64,000 nt of DNA from Guptibacillus hwajinpoensis (GCA_016841765.1 JAENYN010000012.1:31604-95603); one strand, 5' to 3'. Counted from the stretch's first letter, positions 53,525 to 64,000 are shown. Made by a program: numbers and translations. Notes: a model not told the origin generated them from the sequence alone.

Positions 53525-56500
53525 ATGTCTCAAACGGAAATTTATCGTCCAAAGCACCATGTCCGGTTTGTAACCGCCGCAAGCTTATTCGACGGCCATG
53601 ATGCTTCCATCAACATCATGCGCAGAATTTTACAGGCAAATGGGGTCGAAATCATTCACCTTGGCCACAATCGTTCTGTCGAGGAAATCGTCAATGCTGC
53701 CATCCAGGAGGATGTGCAGGGAATTGCGATCACTTCCTACCAGGGCGGGCATGTTGAATTTTTTAAATATATGTATGACCTGTTGCAGGAAAAAGGCGCG
53801 CCGCATATCAGGATATACGGCGGCGGGGGCGGTGTCATTATTCCGCGGGAAATCAAGGAACTGCACGACTATGGCATCGCCCGCATTTTTTCCCCGGAAG
53901 ATGGCCGTGAAATGGGCCTCCAGGGCATGATCAACCTGATGGTGAAAGAGTGCGACTTTCCGACGGTGACCGGTGTTACAGATGAACTGGCCGGGGTCGC
54001 TAAAGGAGATCCGCAATCGATTGCAAGAGTCATCACGCTTGCTGAAAACCAATTGTCGGCAACGAAAGAAGCCGCGGCAGCGACAGCAGAAGCGGCCGAT
54101 TTATCGGTTTTGAAAAACATGACGAATGACATCCCGATTCTCGGCATCACCGGAACAGGCGGCGCCGGCAAAAGCTCGCTGACCGACGAACTGGTCCGCC
54201 GTTTCCTGAATGAGCTGCCGGATAAAAAAATCGCCATCCTATCTGTGGATCCGACGAAACAAAAAACCGGCGGAGCGCTCCTTGGTGACCGAATCCGCAT
54301 GAATGCGATTTTCTCACCTAACGTTTACATGCGCAGCCTGGCGACACGCGGTTCGAAAACCGAGCTGTCGGCGGCCATTAAAGAAGCGATTCAGGTGGTC
54401 AAAGCGGCCGATTTCGACTTGATCATCATCGAAACGAGCGGAATCGGGCAGGGTGATGCCGAAATCACAGAAATCAGCGATGTCTCCATGTATGTCATGA
54501 CGAGCGAGTTCGGGGCCCCTTCCCAACTGGAAAAAATTGATATGATCGACTTCGCTGACCTTATTGTCATCAATAAGTTCGAGCGCAAAGGCTCTGAAGA
54601 TGCACTCAAGCAGGTGCAAAAACAGTACCAGCGCAGCCATATGCTGTTTGACCGTGATCTGGCCGACATGCCGGTTTACGGCACAATCGCAAGCCAGTTC
54701 AATGACCCGGGCACAAACACGCTGTTTTCCGTCCTGCTTGAGGTCATCAACCAGAAGTGTGAAACGGATTGGTCGACTCAATTGGAACGGACAGATGAAG
54801 TGAAAAAGCAAAACTTGATCATTTCGCCGAACCGACGCTACTACTTGCGAGAAATTGCCGAAACGGTGCGCGATTATCACCGCCATACCGATGAACAGGT
54901 GAAGATTGCACGCAAGCTCTATCAGGTGGAGGGAACCCTCGAAGCTCTCAAAGCAAGGGAGCAAAATGTTGAAGTGGTCCGTTCGCTTGAAACTCTCCGT
55001 GACAGCATTGAAAGCGACCTGACGGAAGAATCGAAAACGATTTTGACAAACTGGCCGGAGCTGAAAGAAAAATACCGCGGCGATGAATTCGTCGTGAAAA
55101 TCCGCGACAAAGAAATCCGGACCGAATTGAATACACAGACGTTATCAGGGCTTTCCATCCCAAAAGTGGCCCTTCCAAAATATGAAGACTACGGTGAAAT
55201 CCTGCGTTGGGTATACAAGGAAAACGTACCGGGATCGTTCCCGTATACAGGCGGAGTGTTCCCGTTCAAGCGCAAAGGCGAGGATCCGAAGCGCCAGTTT
55301 GCCGGGGAAGGGACACCGGAACGGACGAACCGCCGCTTCCATTATCTCTCCAAGGATGACGAGGCCAAGCGGCTCAGCACAGCCTTCGATTCCGTCACGC
55401 TGTACGGCCAGGATCCGGACCATCGCCCCGATATTTACGGGAAGGTCGGGGAAAGCGGTGTCAGCATCTGTACACTTGAGGACATGAAAAAGCTTTATGA
55501 CGGCTTCGACCTGATCGCCCCGACAACATCCGTTTCGATGACGATCAATGGGCCGGCACCGATCATTCTCGCCATGTTCATGAATACGGCGATCAGCCAG
55601 CAGCTTGCGCGTTTTGAAGAAGAAAACGGCCGCAAACCGACCGATGCTGAAGCGGAAGACATCAGGGAGAAGACATTGCAGACGGTCCGCGGAACCGTCC
55701 AGGCCGATATTTTAAAAGAGGATCAGGGCCAGAACACCTGCATTTTCTCGACGGAATTCGCGTTAAGGATGATGGGAGATATTCAAGAGTACTTCATTGA
55801 CCATAAAGTCCGCAACTACTATTCCGTATCGATTTCCGGCTATCATATCGCGGAAGCGGGCGCGAACCCGATTTCACAGCTTGCGTTCACGCTTGCAAAC
55901 GGGTTCACCTATATCGAGTATTATTTGAGCCGCGGCATGGATATCAACGACTTTGCGCCGAACCTGTCCTTCTTTTTCTCAAACGGGCTCGATGCCGAGT
56001 ATACCGTGATCGGCCGCGTGGCACGCCGCATCTGGTCGACGGTGCTGCGTGACAAATATGGTGCGAACGAACGGAGCCAGAAGCTGAAGTACCATACGCA
56101 AACATCTGGACGCTCCCTGCACGCCCAGGAAATCGACTTCAACGATATCCGGACGACGCTTCAGGCCTTGATGGCGCTGCAGGATAACTGTAACTCCCTT
56201 CATACGAACGCGTATGACGAAGCGATCACAACACCGACTGAAGAATCGGTCCGCCGGGCCATGGCAATCCAGCTCATCATTACAAAAGAGCACGGGCTTT
56301 CCAAAAATGAAAACCCGCTGCAAGGTTCATTCGTCATTGATGAGCTTACCGATCTTGTTGAAGAAGCGGTCTTGCAGGAGTTCGAACGGATCAATGATCG
56401 CGGCGGTGTACTCGGTGCCATGGAAACCCAGTACCAGCGCGGCAAAATCCAGGAAGAATCGATGCTGTATGAAATGAAAAAGCATACAGGTGAGCTGCCG

Positions 56501-56794
56501 ATCATCGGAGTCAACACGTATCGCAATCCGAACCCGCCGTCCGAGGAAGAGATGAACACCATCCAGCTGGCGCGGGCATCCAAGGAAGAAAAAGAGCAGC
56601 AAATCCAAAACCTGAATGCCTTCAAAGAACGGAACGACGAAAAAACGGAAGAAGCGTTAAAACGTCTAAAAGAGACGGCTGTGACAGGCGGCAACATTTT
56701 TGCGGAACTGATGGAATGTGTAAAAGTCGCCAGCCTCGGGCAAATCACCCGGGCTTTATACGAAGTCGGCGGGCAGTATCGCCGCAATATGTAA
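53525..56794 (+). CDS. icmF: Fused isobutyryl-CoA mutase IcmF
   Basis: IcmF interconverts isobutyryl-CoA and butyryl-CoA with adenosylcobalamin. The 1089-residue protein has three parts. Residues about 1-150 form the B12-binding domain ([16 protein letters not shown] with the lower-ligand His). Residues about 190-500 form a MeaI-type GTPase domain ([46 protein letters not shown]). The TIM-barrel mutase large subunit fills the C-terminal half ([57 protein letters not shown]). It starts behind aaagggga and ends the catabolic operon, linking branched-chain amino acid and fatty-acid breakdown. Confidence 0.96.
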   Translation: MSQTEIYRPKHHVRFVTAASLFDGHDASINIMRRILQANGVEIIHLGHNRSVEEIVNAAIQEDVQGIAITSYQGGHVEFFKYMYDLLQEKGAPHIRIYGGGGGVIIPREIKELHDYGIARIFSPEDGREMGLQGMINLMVKECDFPTVTGVTDELAGVAKGDPQSIARVITLAENQLSATKEAAAATAEAADLSVLKNMTNDIPILGITGTGGAGKSSLTDELVRRFLNELPDKKIAILSVDPTKQKTGGALLGDRIRMNAIFSPNVYMRSLATRGSKTELSAAIKEAIQVVKAADFDLIIIETSGIGQGDAEITEISDVSMYVMTSEFGAPSQLEKIDMIDFADLIVINKFERKGSEDALKQVQKQYQRSHMLFDRDLADMPVYGTIASQFNDPGTNTLFSVLLEVINQKCETDWSTQLERTDEVKKQNLIISPNRRYYLREIAETVRDYHRHTDEQVKIARKLYQVEGTLEALKAREQNVEVVRSLETLRDSIESDLTEESKTILTNWPELKEKYRGDEFVVKIRDKEIRTELNTQTLSGLSIPKVALPKYEDYGEILRWVYKENVPGSFPYTGGVFPFKRKGEDPKRQFAGEGTPERTNRRFHYLSKDDEAKRLSTAFDSVTLYGQDPDHRPDIYGKVGESGVSICTLEDMKKLYDGFDLIAPTTSVSMTINGPAPIILAMFMNTAISQQLARFEEENGRKPTDAEAEDIREKTLQTVRGTVQADILKEDQGQNTCIFSTEFALRMMGDIQEYFIDHKVRNYYSVSISGYHIAEAGANPISQLAFTLANGFTYIEYYLSRGMDINDFAPNLSFFFSNGLDAEYTVIGRVARRIWSTVLRDKYGANERSQKLKYHTQTSGRSLHAQEIDFNDIRTTLQALMALQDNCNSLHTNAYDEAITTPTEESVRRAMAIQLIITKEHGLSKNENPLQGSFVIDELTDLVEEAVLQEFERINDRGGVLGAMETQYQRGKIQEESMLYEMKKHTGELPIIGVNTYRNPNPPSEEEMNTIQLARASKEEKEQQIQNLNAFKERNDEKTEEALKRLKETAVTGGNIFAELMECVKVASLGQITRALYEVGGQYRRNM

Positions 56795-56800
56795 AACAGG

Positions 56801-56830
56801 AAGGGAAATGCGATTTCCGCGCATTTCCCT
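56801..56830 (+). terminator. Terminator after icmF
   Basis: AGGGAAATGCG and CGCATTTCCCT form an 11-pair stem with a loop of about 6 bases, followed by CTTTTT. Confidence 0.88.
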
Positions 56831-57222
56831 CTTTTTAAGTGATGCGCATTCATTTGCCTTTCAATTATCAAGCTGGTAACTTATAATCTTGTTCAGAAGC
56901 ACATATCCATGGAACCCTGGTTCAGGTACCGCTGTGAATATGGACAAAATAAAAAAGTTGCGTGGAATAGTAGCATATTCTTACCATATTTGTTTATAAT
57001 GAGTGGTACGATTTTTATAATGGCGCCTGTTTTACAGCAGGTAAATCTGGCAATAATATATAGCAGTCTATTTTTCGTATGTGAACAAGGACGCGAAAAC
57101 GGCCGGCAGCTGGACGGGCTGAAGGGGAACGGGACAAAAACCGGGCCCGTGCCTGCACCAGGCGGATGCCGGGCTTTTTGAGTACCTGTCATGATAAAAC
57201 CGTTTGCAAGGGAGTGGCTGAG
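56831..57222 (+). other. icmF-rpoE intergenic region
   Basis: No gene is supported; an open frame at 56909-57181 lacks a ribosome binding site. A hairpin at about 57144-57177, pairing GCCCGTGC with TGCCGGGC before CTTTTTG, lies only 45 bases ahead of rpoE and could act as a terminator or attenuator. The rpoE ribosome binding site aaggga-gtgg is at the right end. Confidence 0.45.
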
Positions 57223-57738
57223 ATGGCATTGAGTCAATATAAGGACTATGAAATTGAAGAAATGTCCATGATCGAAATTGCAGTAGAAATCCTGACCGCA
57301 GAACGTCAGTCTTATGATTTCCAGGATCTTGTCCTGAAAATTGCCGATGTGAAAGGCATGACAAGGCAGGAAGTGGAACAGCGCATCGCCCAATTTTACA
57401 CAGACATGAATCTCGACGGCCGATTTGTCAGCCTGGGGGATAATCACTGGGGCCTGAGCCGCTGGTATCCGTATGATTCGGATGAGGACGATTTGAACGC
57501 AACCGTCAAGCCGAAGCGGAAAAAGAAAAAGCGCGCGCTTTATGACGATTACGAAGAAGAAGAATTCGATGACGAACCAGAAGAAGATGTCGATGCATTT
57601 GATGACGATGATATTCTCGAAGACGACGAAGATCTCGCCTTTGACGATGATGATGATGAAGACGAAGAAGAAGAGGTTGATGATGAACTGATCGAGGAAG
57701 ATGAGTACGATCTTGACGACCTCGATGAGGATGAGTAA
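57223..57738 (+). CDS. rpoE: RNA polymerase delta subunit RpoE
   Basis: The 171-residue protein has the ordered N-terminal HARE-HTH domain (ALSQYKDYEIEEMSMIEIAVEILTAERQSYDFQDLVLKI, split over 2-40, and GDNHWGLSRWYPYD). A basic KPKRKKKKR stretch is followed by a very acidic, disordered Asp/Glu tail from about residue 110 to the end. It raises polymerase recycling and selectivity. Start 57223 is set by the domain start and the upstream ribosome binding site. The gene precedes pyrG as in other Bacillus. Confidence 0.95.
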   Translation: MALSQYKDYEIEEMSMIEIAVEILTAERQSYDFQDLVLKIADVKGMTRQEVEQRIAQFYTDMNLDGRFVSLGDNHWGLSRWYPYDSDEDDLNATVKPKRKKKKRALYDDYEEEEFDDEPEEDVDAFDDDDILEDDEDLAFDDDDDEDEEEEVDDELIEEDEYDLDDLDEDE

Positions 57739-57743
57739 ACATC

Positions 57744-57783
57744 TTGACATTAAATGTCGAACCGGATAAAATTCTATTTGGGC
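57744..57783 (+). promoter_or_regulatory. pyrG promoter with GGGC initiation sequence
   Basis: TTGACA (57744-57749) and TAAAAT (57767-57772) are 17 bases apart. Seven bases later the transcript would begin GGGCTC at 57780. In B. subtilis pyrG, an initial GGGC allows reiterative G addition when CTP is low. Confidence 0.88.
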
Positions 57784-57813
57784 TCTAAAAATGAACGTGT
57801 ACCGATATAGAAC

Positions 57814-57857
57814 AAAAGCGCTCCCCCTTTGGAAATGAAGGCGGAGCGCTTTTGTTT
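57814..57857 (+). terminator. CTP-sensing attenuator hairpin of pyrG
   Basis: AAAAGCGCTCC...CTTT pairs with AAGGCGGAGCGCTTTT with one mismatch and is followed by a T-rich run. The 5' strand contains CTCCCCCTTT (57821-57830), which can pair with a transcript 5' end extended by extra G residues. Low CTP thus makes an antiterminator and lets RNA polymerase reach pyrG. The elements match the mechanism shown for B. subtilis pyrG. Confidence 0.88.
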
Positions 57858-58054
57858 TTTTATTTTTTTGCTTTATTAAATGGCTTGCCGCGCTCGAAAA
57901 GCGGGTGTTTCGGCGGCATACATCGGCATCGGCCTTTGACGGAACCGTTTTTTAAGAAAGTCGCCGTTGCAAGACCTCCTGCGGAAAAGGGAATGTCTGT
58001 CAGGTTGTTTCTTTAACTTTTTAATGAATTGGTAAGAATAATATAGAATCTTGA

Positions 58055-59680
<1,626 letters not shown>

Positions 59681-59685
59681 TTATA

Positions 59686-59723
59686 AAAACCCGGAAAAGC
59701 TCAGAGCAAGCTTTTCCGGGTTT
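59686..59723 (+). terminator. Terminator of pyrG
   Basis: AAACCCGGAAAAGC and GCTTTTCCGGGTTT make a perfect 14-pair stem around a nine-base loop. Confidence 0.92.
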
Positions 59724-59802
59724 CTGTTTTATGTGGCAGGTGACAAGCGAGGAGCAGCCGACTGAACAGCGAGCGTTAGGATAAAGGGGCAGACACTTAG
59801 TT

Positions 59803-60105
59803 TCACGCCATATCACCCATTTTTCACGCCGTTGGACGCTGGTTTCATGCCAGACTCTGGGAGCCTATGCAGCGGGGGGACGGGTATCGCGCCACAACCA
59901 CGAATTTTCACGCCAACCCACTCACTTTTCACGCGCAAAGCCGGCCGGTTCACGCCAAATCTCCTGCTTTTCACGCCAGAGCCACTGTTTCACGCCATAA
60001 TTCTAACTTTTCGCGCCGATCGATCGGTGTTTCACGCCACTCGCCGTGGACGTGTTTCGCACCACCCACTAAAACTTTCACGCCATTTCATCCACATTTC
60101 AATCG
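59803..60105 (+). repeat. Array of 21-bp-spaced TTCACGCC units (array 5, most regular)
   Basis: TCACGCC-type units start at 59803, 59824, 59845, about 59866, 59887, 59908, 59929, 59950, 59971, 59990, 60011, 60032, 60057, 60078 and 60099. All steps but two or three are exactly 21 bp. At least eight units are exact TTCACGCC. The 13 or so bases between them are not conserved. Because 21 is seven codons, open frames through the array encode a false heptapeptide repeat (FHA plus four variable residues). It lies between convergent pyrG and ywjG. Confidence 0.92.
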
Positions 60106-60141
60106 TGACTATCAAAAATCGGCCAGCTCATAGCAGTATTT

Positions 60142-60675
60142 TCACTCATACTCCTCCATAATCTCCAGCACGCTGAAATAAAGCCCATAATAAGCAAACA
60201 GCGCAGCAATTCCTGAAGGGAGCCCGATCCGCTCGCCGTCATCCTGCGGCAGTAAAGGTTTCACGCAATTCGTATCAATGTGGAAGTCCGCTTCTTGATG
60301 GAGCCCAGGTCCGCCGCTTTCCCGGATTGCAGAAATGCCGACCGTTACAGCGCCTGCTTCGGCAGCTTGTTTGGCAACTTTCACTATTTTTTCGTCATCT
60401 GAAAAGCGGCTGGCCAGAATAATCCGGTCGAGTTGAGTCAACGGGACCATCGTTCCGTGTTCGTCAAAAAGCGGCCGTGCTTCCGGAAAGCGTTCAGGCC
60501 CACTCAAAGCCTGTCCTTCAATAGCTTTCATTTCATCGGCACCATATATGTAAACATTTCCGTCACCGACAAGGGCCTGGCTGACAGCACGTGCGCCGTC
60601 TTCAATGGCCATTTCCTCTTCCTCTTCGATTTTCTTGAAAATGCCGGACAGCTGTGTGGCAAAAATTTTAAGCAT
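60142..60675 (-). CDS. ywjG: DUF2529 family protein YwjG
   Basis: The 177-residue protein starts MLKIFATQLSGIFKKIEEEEEMAIEDGAR and has VYIYGADEMKAIEGQAL and LASRFSDDEKIVKVAKQAAEAGAVTVGISA, which looks like a SIS-type sugar-isomerase fold. This is the YwjG/DUF2529 family, always found near spo0F and pyrG in Bacillus. The ATG at 60675 follows aggga-ggg. Function is unknown. Confidence 0.87.
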   Translation of the reverse strand: MLKIFATQLSGIFKKIEEEEEMAIEDGARAVSQALVGDGNVYIYGADEMKAIEGQALSGPERFPEARPLFDEHGTMVPLTQLDRIILASRFSDDEKIVKVAKQAAEAGAVTVGISAIRESGGPGLHQEADFHIDTNCVKPLLPQDDGERIGLPSGIAALFAYYGLYFSVLEIMEEYE

Positions 60676-60821
60676 AGTTGTCGCCCTCCCTGGAAAAAGG
60701 TGATGTTCTGACATCTATCTTACAGGTTCGGCGTGCCGAACGCCAAAGTGTTTGAATTTGTAGGGGGAGCGTGCCTGAAAATGCGATATTGTTGGGCCAA
60801 GATGAACAGAAAGATTTAGTT

Positions 60822-60987
60822 TCGCGCGAAGTTGTGGCTGTTTCACGTTATAACAACCATTTTTCACGCCACTTGGTGATCAGTAATTCCAACCGTGGTC
60901 GGGTTTCACACACAAATCCAGCCGATTCACAATACAGCCGCTCCGAACCCAGTTAACTATACCGGCCATAAATGCAAATTTCACGCC
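60822..60987 (+). repeat. Array of 21-bp-spaced TTCACGCC-type units (array 6, sparse)
   Basis: Units at 60822 (TCGCGCG), 60843 (TCACGTT), 60864 (TCACGCC), 60906 (TCACACA) and 60927 (TCACAAT) keep a 21-bp register with one position skipped. An exact TTCACGCC at 60981 is out of register. It lies in the ywjG-spo0F interval and looks more decayed than the other arrays. Confidence 0.65.
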
Positions 60988-61124
60988 AGCCGTCATACAT
61001 AAATAGGCAGGCAACTGGCCAGAACCGACCTGTAATTGACAATTGAAACGCACCCGCCGCACCACACGGCGCCAGCTGAACACTGAAAACGAACACGCTC
61101 CTCTTGCAATTCCAAAACAAGAAA

Positions 61125-61229
61125 TTTGCCGAAATTTAAATGGTCCTGATGAAAACTGGGGAAATGTTTTATTTACATACGGCAGGAAAACCGACACAGC
61201 TAGAAGAATACATTGAAAGTCGAAAGTTT
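61125..61229 (+). promoter_or_regulatory. spo0F control region: Spo0A boxes and a sigma-H-type promoter
   Basis: TTTGCCGAAA (61125-61134) matches the 0A box TTTGTCGAAA at nine of ten positions, and a second, weaker AAAGTCGAAA lies near 61217-61226. Between them, GCAGGAAAA (61182-61190) and GAAGAAT (61203-61209) resemble the -35 and -10 elements of sigma-H promoters. This parallels B. subtilis spo0F, which is transcribed by sigma-H and controlled by Spo0A-P. Confidence 0.7.
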
Positions 61230-61279
61230 TTATACATAAACTCTCTAGTTTAGCAATCCCGTAAAGTGAGGTGATTTGA

Positions 61280-61645
61280 ATGGCTGAAAAAATTCTGATT
61301 GTCGATGACCAGTACGGCATCCGAATTCTGCTCAACGAAGTTTTCCAGAAAGAGGGCTACGAGACGTTCCAGGCTGCCAATGGCGTTCAGGCGCTTTCTA
61401 TTTTGGAAAATGAAAAACCGGACCTTGTCCTGCTTGACATGAAAATTCCGGGAATGGACGGGATTGAGATTTTGAAACGCATGAAAGAAAAGGACGATAC
61501 GACCAGGGTTATGATCATGACAGCCTATGGTGAACTGGATATGATCGAAGAAGCGAAAAACCTTGGCGCCCTGACCCATTTTGCGAAACCTTTTGACATT
61601 GATGAAATCAGGCAGTCGGTGCGGGAGATTCTTGCTTCCAGTTAA
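61280..61645 (+). CDS. spo0F: Sporulation phosphorelay response regulator Spo0F
   Basis: Spo0F takes phosphate from sporulation kinases and passes it to Spo0B. The 121-residue single receiver domain shows the acidic pair D9-D10, the phosphorylated D53 in [13 protein letters not shown], Thr/Ala of MIMTAYGEL and K103 in [12 protein letters not shown], nearly identical to B. subtilis Spo0F. No output domain is present. The start follows gtgaggtga. A terminator ends it before fba. Confidence 0.97.
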   Translation: MAEKILIVDDQYGIRILLNEVFQKEGYETFQAANGVQALSILENEKPDLVLLDMKIPGMDGIEILKRMKEKDDTTRVMIMTAYGELDMIEEAKNLGALTHFAKPFDIDEIRQSVREILASS

Positions 61646-61730
61646 GCGGTCTGACCAAATCAGAAAACGCTCTGCAATACAGGTTGAATTTTCAATTTTA
61701 ATGAAGGACTTTCCATCTATTCGACCTGTA

Positions 61731-61763
61731 AAAAAGCCGGCCTGCACTAGAAGCCGGCCTTTT
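61731..61763 (+). terminator. Terminator of spo0F
   Basis: AAAAAGCCGGC and GCCGGCCTTTT pair around an 11-base loop, 85 bases after the stop codon. Confidence 0.85.
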
Positions 61764-61824
61764 CATATGGCCCGAAAAGGTTAAAAAAATGTTCACAAAT
61801 ATAGAATGATTGATCCTCCGATGT

Positions 61825-61892
61825 TGTTAACGGTTACATGCCAAAACGCGGCCGGACGCCGTATTGCCCTCCTTCAAACGTACTGGTATGCT
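61825..61892 (+). promoter_or_regulatory. fba promoter with a cre-like site upstream
   Basis: TGTTAACGGTTACA (61825-61838) matches the cre consensus at 13 of 14 positions. TTGCCC (61864-61869) and TATGCT (61887-61892) with a 17-base spacer form a plausible sigma-A promoter 25 bases further on. A cre upstream of the -35 box would suit CcpA activation. The leader to fba is about 120 bases. Confidence 0.5.
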
Positions 61893-62018
61893 AGAGGAGA
61901 AAAAAGTTGCATGTCCTTTTAGCCACTGCAAATACGGTTTTGTTCCGGTTGTATGTATAGGTTTTGATTTAGCGGGTAAATCATAAAGACATGTGACCAT
62001 CTTAAGGAGGATACAAAA

Positions 62019-62882
62019 ATGCCTTTAGTTTCTATGACAGCAATGCTTAATAAAGCCAAAGAAGAAGGTTATGCTGTAGGACAGTTTAACCTGAACAACC
62101 TTGAGTTCACGCAGGCAATCCTGCAGGCTGCCGAGGAAGAAAAATCTCCGGTTATCCTTGGTGTTTCTGAAGGTGCTGCACGTTACATGGGTGGATTCAA
62201 ATTGGTTGTCAAAATGGTTGAAGCATTGATGGAAGAGTATAAAGTGACCGTCCCTGTTGCTATTCACCTTGACCACGGATCCAGCTTTGAAAAGTGTGCT
62301 CAGGCAATCCAAGCCGGATTCACTTCCGTCATGATTGACGGTTCCCACTTCCCGCTAGATGAAAACATTGCCTTGACGAAAAAAGTGGTGGAGCTTGCAC
62401 ATATCCACGGCGTATCCGTTGAAGCAGAGCTTGGCCGCATCGGCGGACAGGAAGATGACCTTGTCGTAGAAGACGCAGACGCAGCATACGCGATTCCTGC
62501 AGAATGTGACCGCCTGGTCGAAGAAACAAAAGTTGACTGCTTCGCACCGGCGCTTGGTTCCGTACACGGCCCTTACAAAGGCGAACCGAACCTGGGCTTC
62601 GACCGCATGGAAGAAGTAAGCAAGCTGACAGGTATACCGCTCGTTCTTCACGGCGGCACAGGAATTCCGACAAAAGATATCAAGCGCGCCATTTCTCTTG
62701 GCACAGCTAAAGTCAATGTCAACACAGAGAATCAAATTTCATCTGCAAAGCGCGTCCGCGAAGTCCTCGCCGATCAGCCTGAACAATATGATCCGCGTAA
62801 ATATCTTGGACCTGCACGCGATGCCATCAAAGAAACAGTCATCGGCAAAATGCGTGAATTCGGTTCTTCCAATAAAGCGTAA
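62019..62882 (+). CDS. fba: Class II fructose-bisphosphate aldolase
   Basis: The enzyme cleaves fructose 1,6-bisphosphate to the two triose phosphates in glycolysis and runs backward in gluconeogenesis. The 287-residue zinc enzyme has [19 protein letters not shown] (catalytic Asp and zinc His, about 75-93), [29 protein letters not shown] and VLHGGTGIP with further zinc and phosphate ligands. The start follows aaggagg. tal lies 100 bases downstream. Confidence 0.96.
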   Translation: MPLVSMTAMLNKAKEEGYAVGQFNLNNLEFTQAILQAAEEEKSPVILGVSEGAARYMGGFKLVVKMVEALMEEYKVTVPVAIHLDHGSSFEKCAQAIQAGFTSVMIDGSHFPLDENIALTKKVVELAHIHGVSVEAELGRIGGQEDDLVVEDADAAYAIPAECDRLVEETKVDCFAPALGSVHGPYKGEPNLGFDRMEEVSKLTGIPLVLHGGTGIPTKDIKRAISLGTAKVNVNTENQISSAKRVREVLADQPEQYDPRKYLGPARDAIKETVIGKMREFGSSNKA

Positions 62883-62900
62883 CAATTGCAGAATAAAGCG

Positions 62901-62926
62901 AAACCGTCTACTGTTAAGACGGTTTC
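62901..62926 (+). terminator. Hairpin between fba and tal
   Basis: AAACCGTC and GACGGTTT pair around nine bases and are followed by CCTTTTTC. It may leak, giving less tal than fba message. Confidence 0.8.
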
Positions 62927-62981
62927 CTTTTTCGAAATCGTTTTTTGATAATTCAAAAATAAGCATCTGGAGGGATGAGGA

Positions 62982-63623
62982 ATGAAATTTTTTATCGACA
63001 CTGCGAATCTTGATGAAATCAGGGAAGCGAATGAACTTGGCTTGCTTGCTGGTGTTACGACAAACCCGTCGCTTGTCGCAAAGGAAAAAGATGTGACATT
63101 TGAAGAACGTTTAAAGGAAATTACTGATGAAGTGTCAGGTTCCGTCAGCGCCGAGGTCATCTCAACGGACGCTGAGGGAATGATCGAAGAAGGAACGAAG
63201 CTTGCCGAAATCGCGCCGAATATCACAATCAAGGTGCCAATGACGCCGGACGGGCTGAAGGCTGTCAAGAAATTTTCCGAGCAAAACATCAAAACCAATG
63301 TGACGCTTGTTTTTTCAGCTAATCAAGCGTTGATGGCTGCACGCGCCGGTGCGACCTATGTTTCCCCATTCCTCGGACGCCTGGATGATATCGGGCATGA
63401 CGGCATGGCGCTTATCGCCCAAATCGCCGAAATATTTGCCATTCATGATATCGATACTCAGATCATCGCTGCATCGATCCGCCACCCGATGCATGTGACG
63501 GAAGCTGCCCTGAACGGGGCCGATATCGCAACTGTTCCATTGAAGGTTATTCAGCAAATGTTCAAGCACCCACTGACCGACCAGGGTATCGAAAAATTCC
63601 TGGCCGACTGGAACAACCGTTAA
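62982..63623 (+). CDS. tal: Transaldolase (YwjH, TalC/MipB-type)
   Basis: Transaldolase moves a dihydroxyacetone unit between sugar phosphates in the pentose phosphate pathway. The 213-residue protein is the short TalC-type barrel, starting [20 protein letters not shown], with [10 protein letters not shown], the Schiff-base Lys84 in NITIKVPMT and [16 protein letters not shown]. The start follows ggagggatga. It matches ywjH of B. subtilis in place and size. Confidence 0.95.
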   Translation: MKFFIDTANLDEIREANELGLLAGVTTNPSLVAKEKDVTFEERLKEITDEVSGSVSAEVISTDAEGMIEEGTKLAEIAPNITIKVPMTPDGLKAVKKFSEQNIKTNVTLVFSANQALMAARAGATYVSPFLGRLDDIGHDGMALIAQIAEIFAIHDIDTQIIAASIRHPMHVTEAALNGADIATVPLKVIQQMFKHPLTDQGIEKFLADWNNR

Positions 63624-63676
63624 TAAAGCGCTTTTCTGGTAACGGAATTCGGTTACGATATCTGCGAACATCATTG

Positions 63677-63712
63677 GCAGTTCAATCCGCATTTGGATTG
63701 GACTGCTTTTTT
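63677..63712 (+). terminator. Terminator of tal
   Basis: GCAGTTCAATCC and GGATTGGACTGC pair around GCATTT and are followed by T6. Confidence 0.88.
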
Positions 63713-63879
63713 ATGTTGGAGTACACAGCCAGGGGTGTGGAAGAAAGGTTGTTTTTAATAAATTCCTTTGAAGGGAAGTTTGATTTTCGGAGCAGAGATT
63801 TGCTTTCTCTAATATCTCGCAGGGCTTTCTTATCTTTCTGAAAGGCTGGTTAAAGCTCAATATTGATTTTTTCACTAGT

Positions 63880-63953
63880 TGATTGGAGTGGAAGGGGCTC
63901 GACTCCTGCGGGAATAGCGGGACAGCTGAGACCCCGCAGGAGCGCAGCGACGA
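63880..63953 (+). repeat. GC-rich dispersed repeat, copy C (5' part)
   Basis: AGTTGATTGGAGTGGAAGG, GACTCCTGCGGGAATAGCGG, CTGAGACCCCGCAGGAGCG and GACGAGGAG agree closely with copy B, but the sequence departs after GAGGAG, so the 3' half is missing. It is the last feature in the window; 63954-64000 shows nothing recognisable. Confidence 0.7.
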
Positions 63954-64000
63954 GGAGCATTCCTGTAATAAAGTAATATGCGGATAAATGGAAGGTAGAG

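Noticed and set aside
56893..57750. Long minus-strand open frame opposite rpoE
   Set aside because: It is the shadow of the Asp/Glu-rich rpoE tail, whose complement reads as Ile/Val/Phe codons. No start signal is present, and rpoE is unmistakable.
59803..60105. Considered the 21-bp arrays as CRISPR arrays
   Set aside because: Repeat unit is only about 8 bases, spacers are about 13 bases, units are degenerate, and no cas genes are present. The layout does not fit any CRISPR type.
59867..60133. Open frame encoding a repeated FHA-plus-four-residue peptide
   Set aside because: The heptapeptide repeat follows automatically from a 21-bp DNA period read in one frame. There is no ribosome binding site, and spacers show no codon-level constraint. 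Similar frames over the arrays at 25.9-26.2 and 39.66-39.9 kb are rejected for the same reason.

Overview
The window is a stretch of chromosome from a spore-forming, low-to-moderate GC Bacillaceae species (Bacillus in the broad sense). The evidence is the gene content and order. Spore genes gerQ, cwlJ, rsfA and spo0F are present, and the segment is largely collinear with the ywc-ywd-ywf-ywg-ywh-ywi-ywj part of the Bacillus subtilis map: rodA, ywcH, ywdI, ywdK, gerQ, hemQ, pta, lipL, rsfA, ywfO, ywgA, ywhB, ywhD, pbpG, speE-speB, ywiB-argS, uvsE, cls, ywjF, acdA, rpoE, pyrG, ywjG, spo0F, fba, tal. I see no rRNA, tRNA, prophage, insertion sequence or CRISPR array. I do not assign a species.

Layout. 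0-7 kb: an MBOAT acyltransferase with an SGNH-like partner, a preQ1-riboswitch-controlled queF plus queuosine-precursor transporter, a b-heme membrane protein, a RodA-type SEDS protein and a small lipoprotein. 7.6-12.3 kb: a YwcH-like flavin oxidoreductase, then a compact biofilm-control locus: a degenerate PilZ-like gene, sinR, and two sinI-type antirepressor genes. Each sinI lies directly downstream of its own cyclic-di-GMP class I riboswitch. A YugO-like potassium channel follows. 12.3-16.6 kb: a HAD hydrolase, ywdI, sdpR-sdpI, ywdK, gerQ and cwlJ. 16.7-20 kb: tapA-like, sipW and two TasA/camelysin-type matrix genes. The four promoter regions of the PilZ-like gene, sinR, tapA and the first tasA-type gene all carry SinR-type GTTCTYT sites. 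The regulator, its antirepressors, their second-messenger sensors and the matrix target operon are therefore within 11 kb of each other.

20-39.5 kb is mostly housekeeping: hemQ, pta, lipL, rsfA, ywfO, ywgA, a purine permease, ywhB, ywhD, pbpG, speE-speB, a dicarboxylate symporter and ywiB-argS. 40.6-44.1 kb holds a XapX-like small protein, an alpha/beta hydrolase, uvsE and a cardiolipin-synthase-like gene. 44.4-56.8 kb is a fatty-acid and branched-acyl-CoA catabolism block: a YwjF-type Fe-S oxidoreductase, thiolase, 3-hydroxyacyl-CoA dehydrogenase, two acyl-CoA dehydrogenases, a MeaB GTPase, a TetR regulator and fused isobutyryl-CoA mutase IcmF. FadR-like, TetR-like and cre-like operator sequences precede its transcription units. 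57.2-63.6 kb holds rpoE, pyrG with a classic CTP-sensing reiterative-transcription attenuator, ywjG, spo0F with sigma-H and Spo0A signals, fba and tal.

The intergenic DNA is unusually structured. Six non-coding arrays consist of a degenerate TTCACGCC octamer repeated every 21 bp (two helical turns), in either orientation, and one of them contains an internal duplication of about 370 bp. A separate family of near-perfect palindromes built on TGCCTGGCAATTGC is scattered through the window, as are four copies or fragments of a longer GC-rich Bacillaceae-type dispersed repeat. The two things I would look at first are the riboswitch-sinI pairs and the 21-bp arrays.
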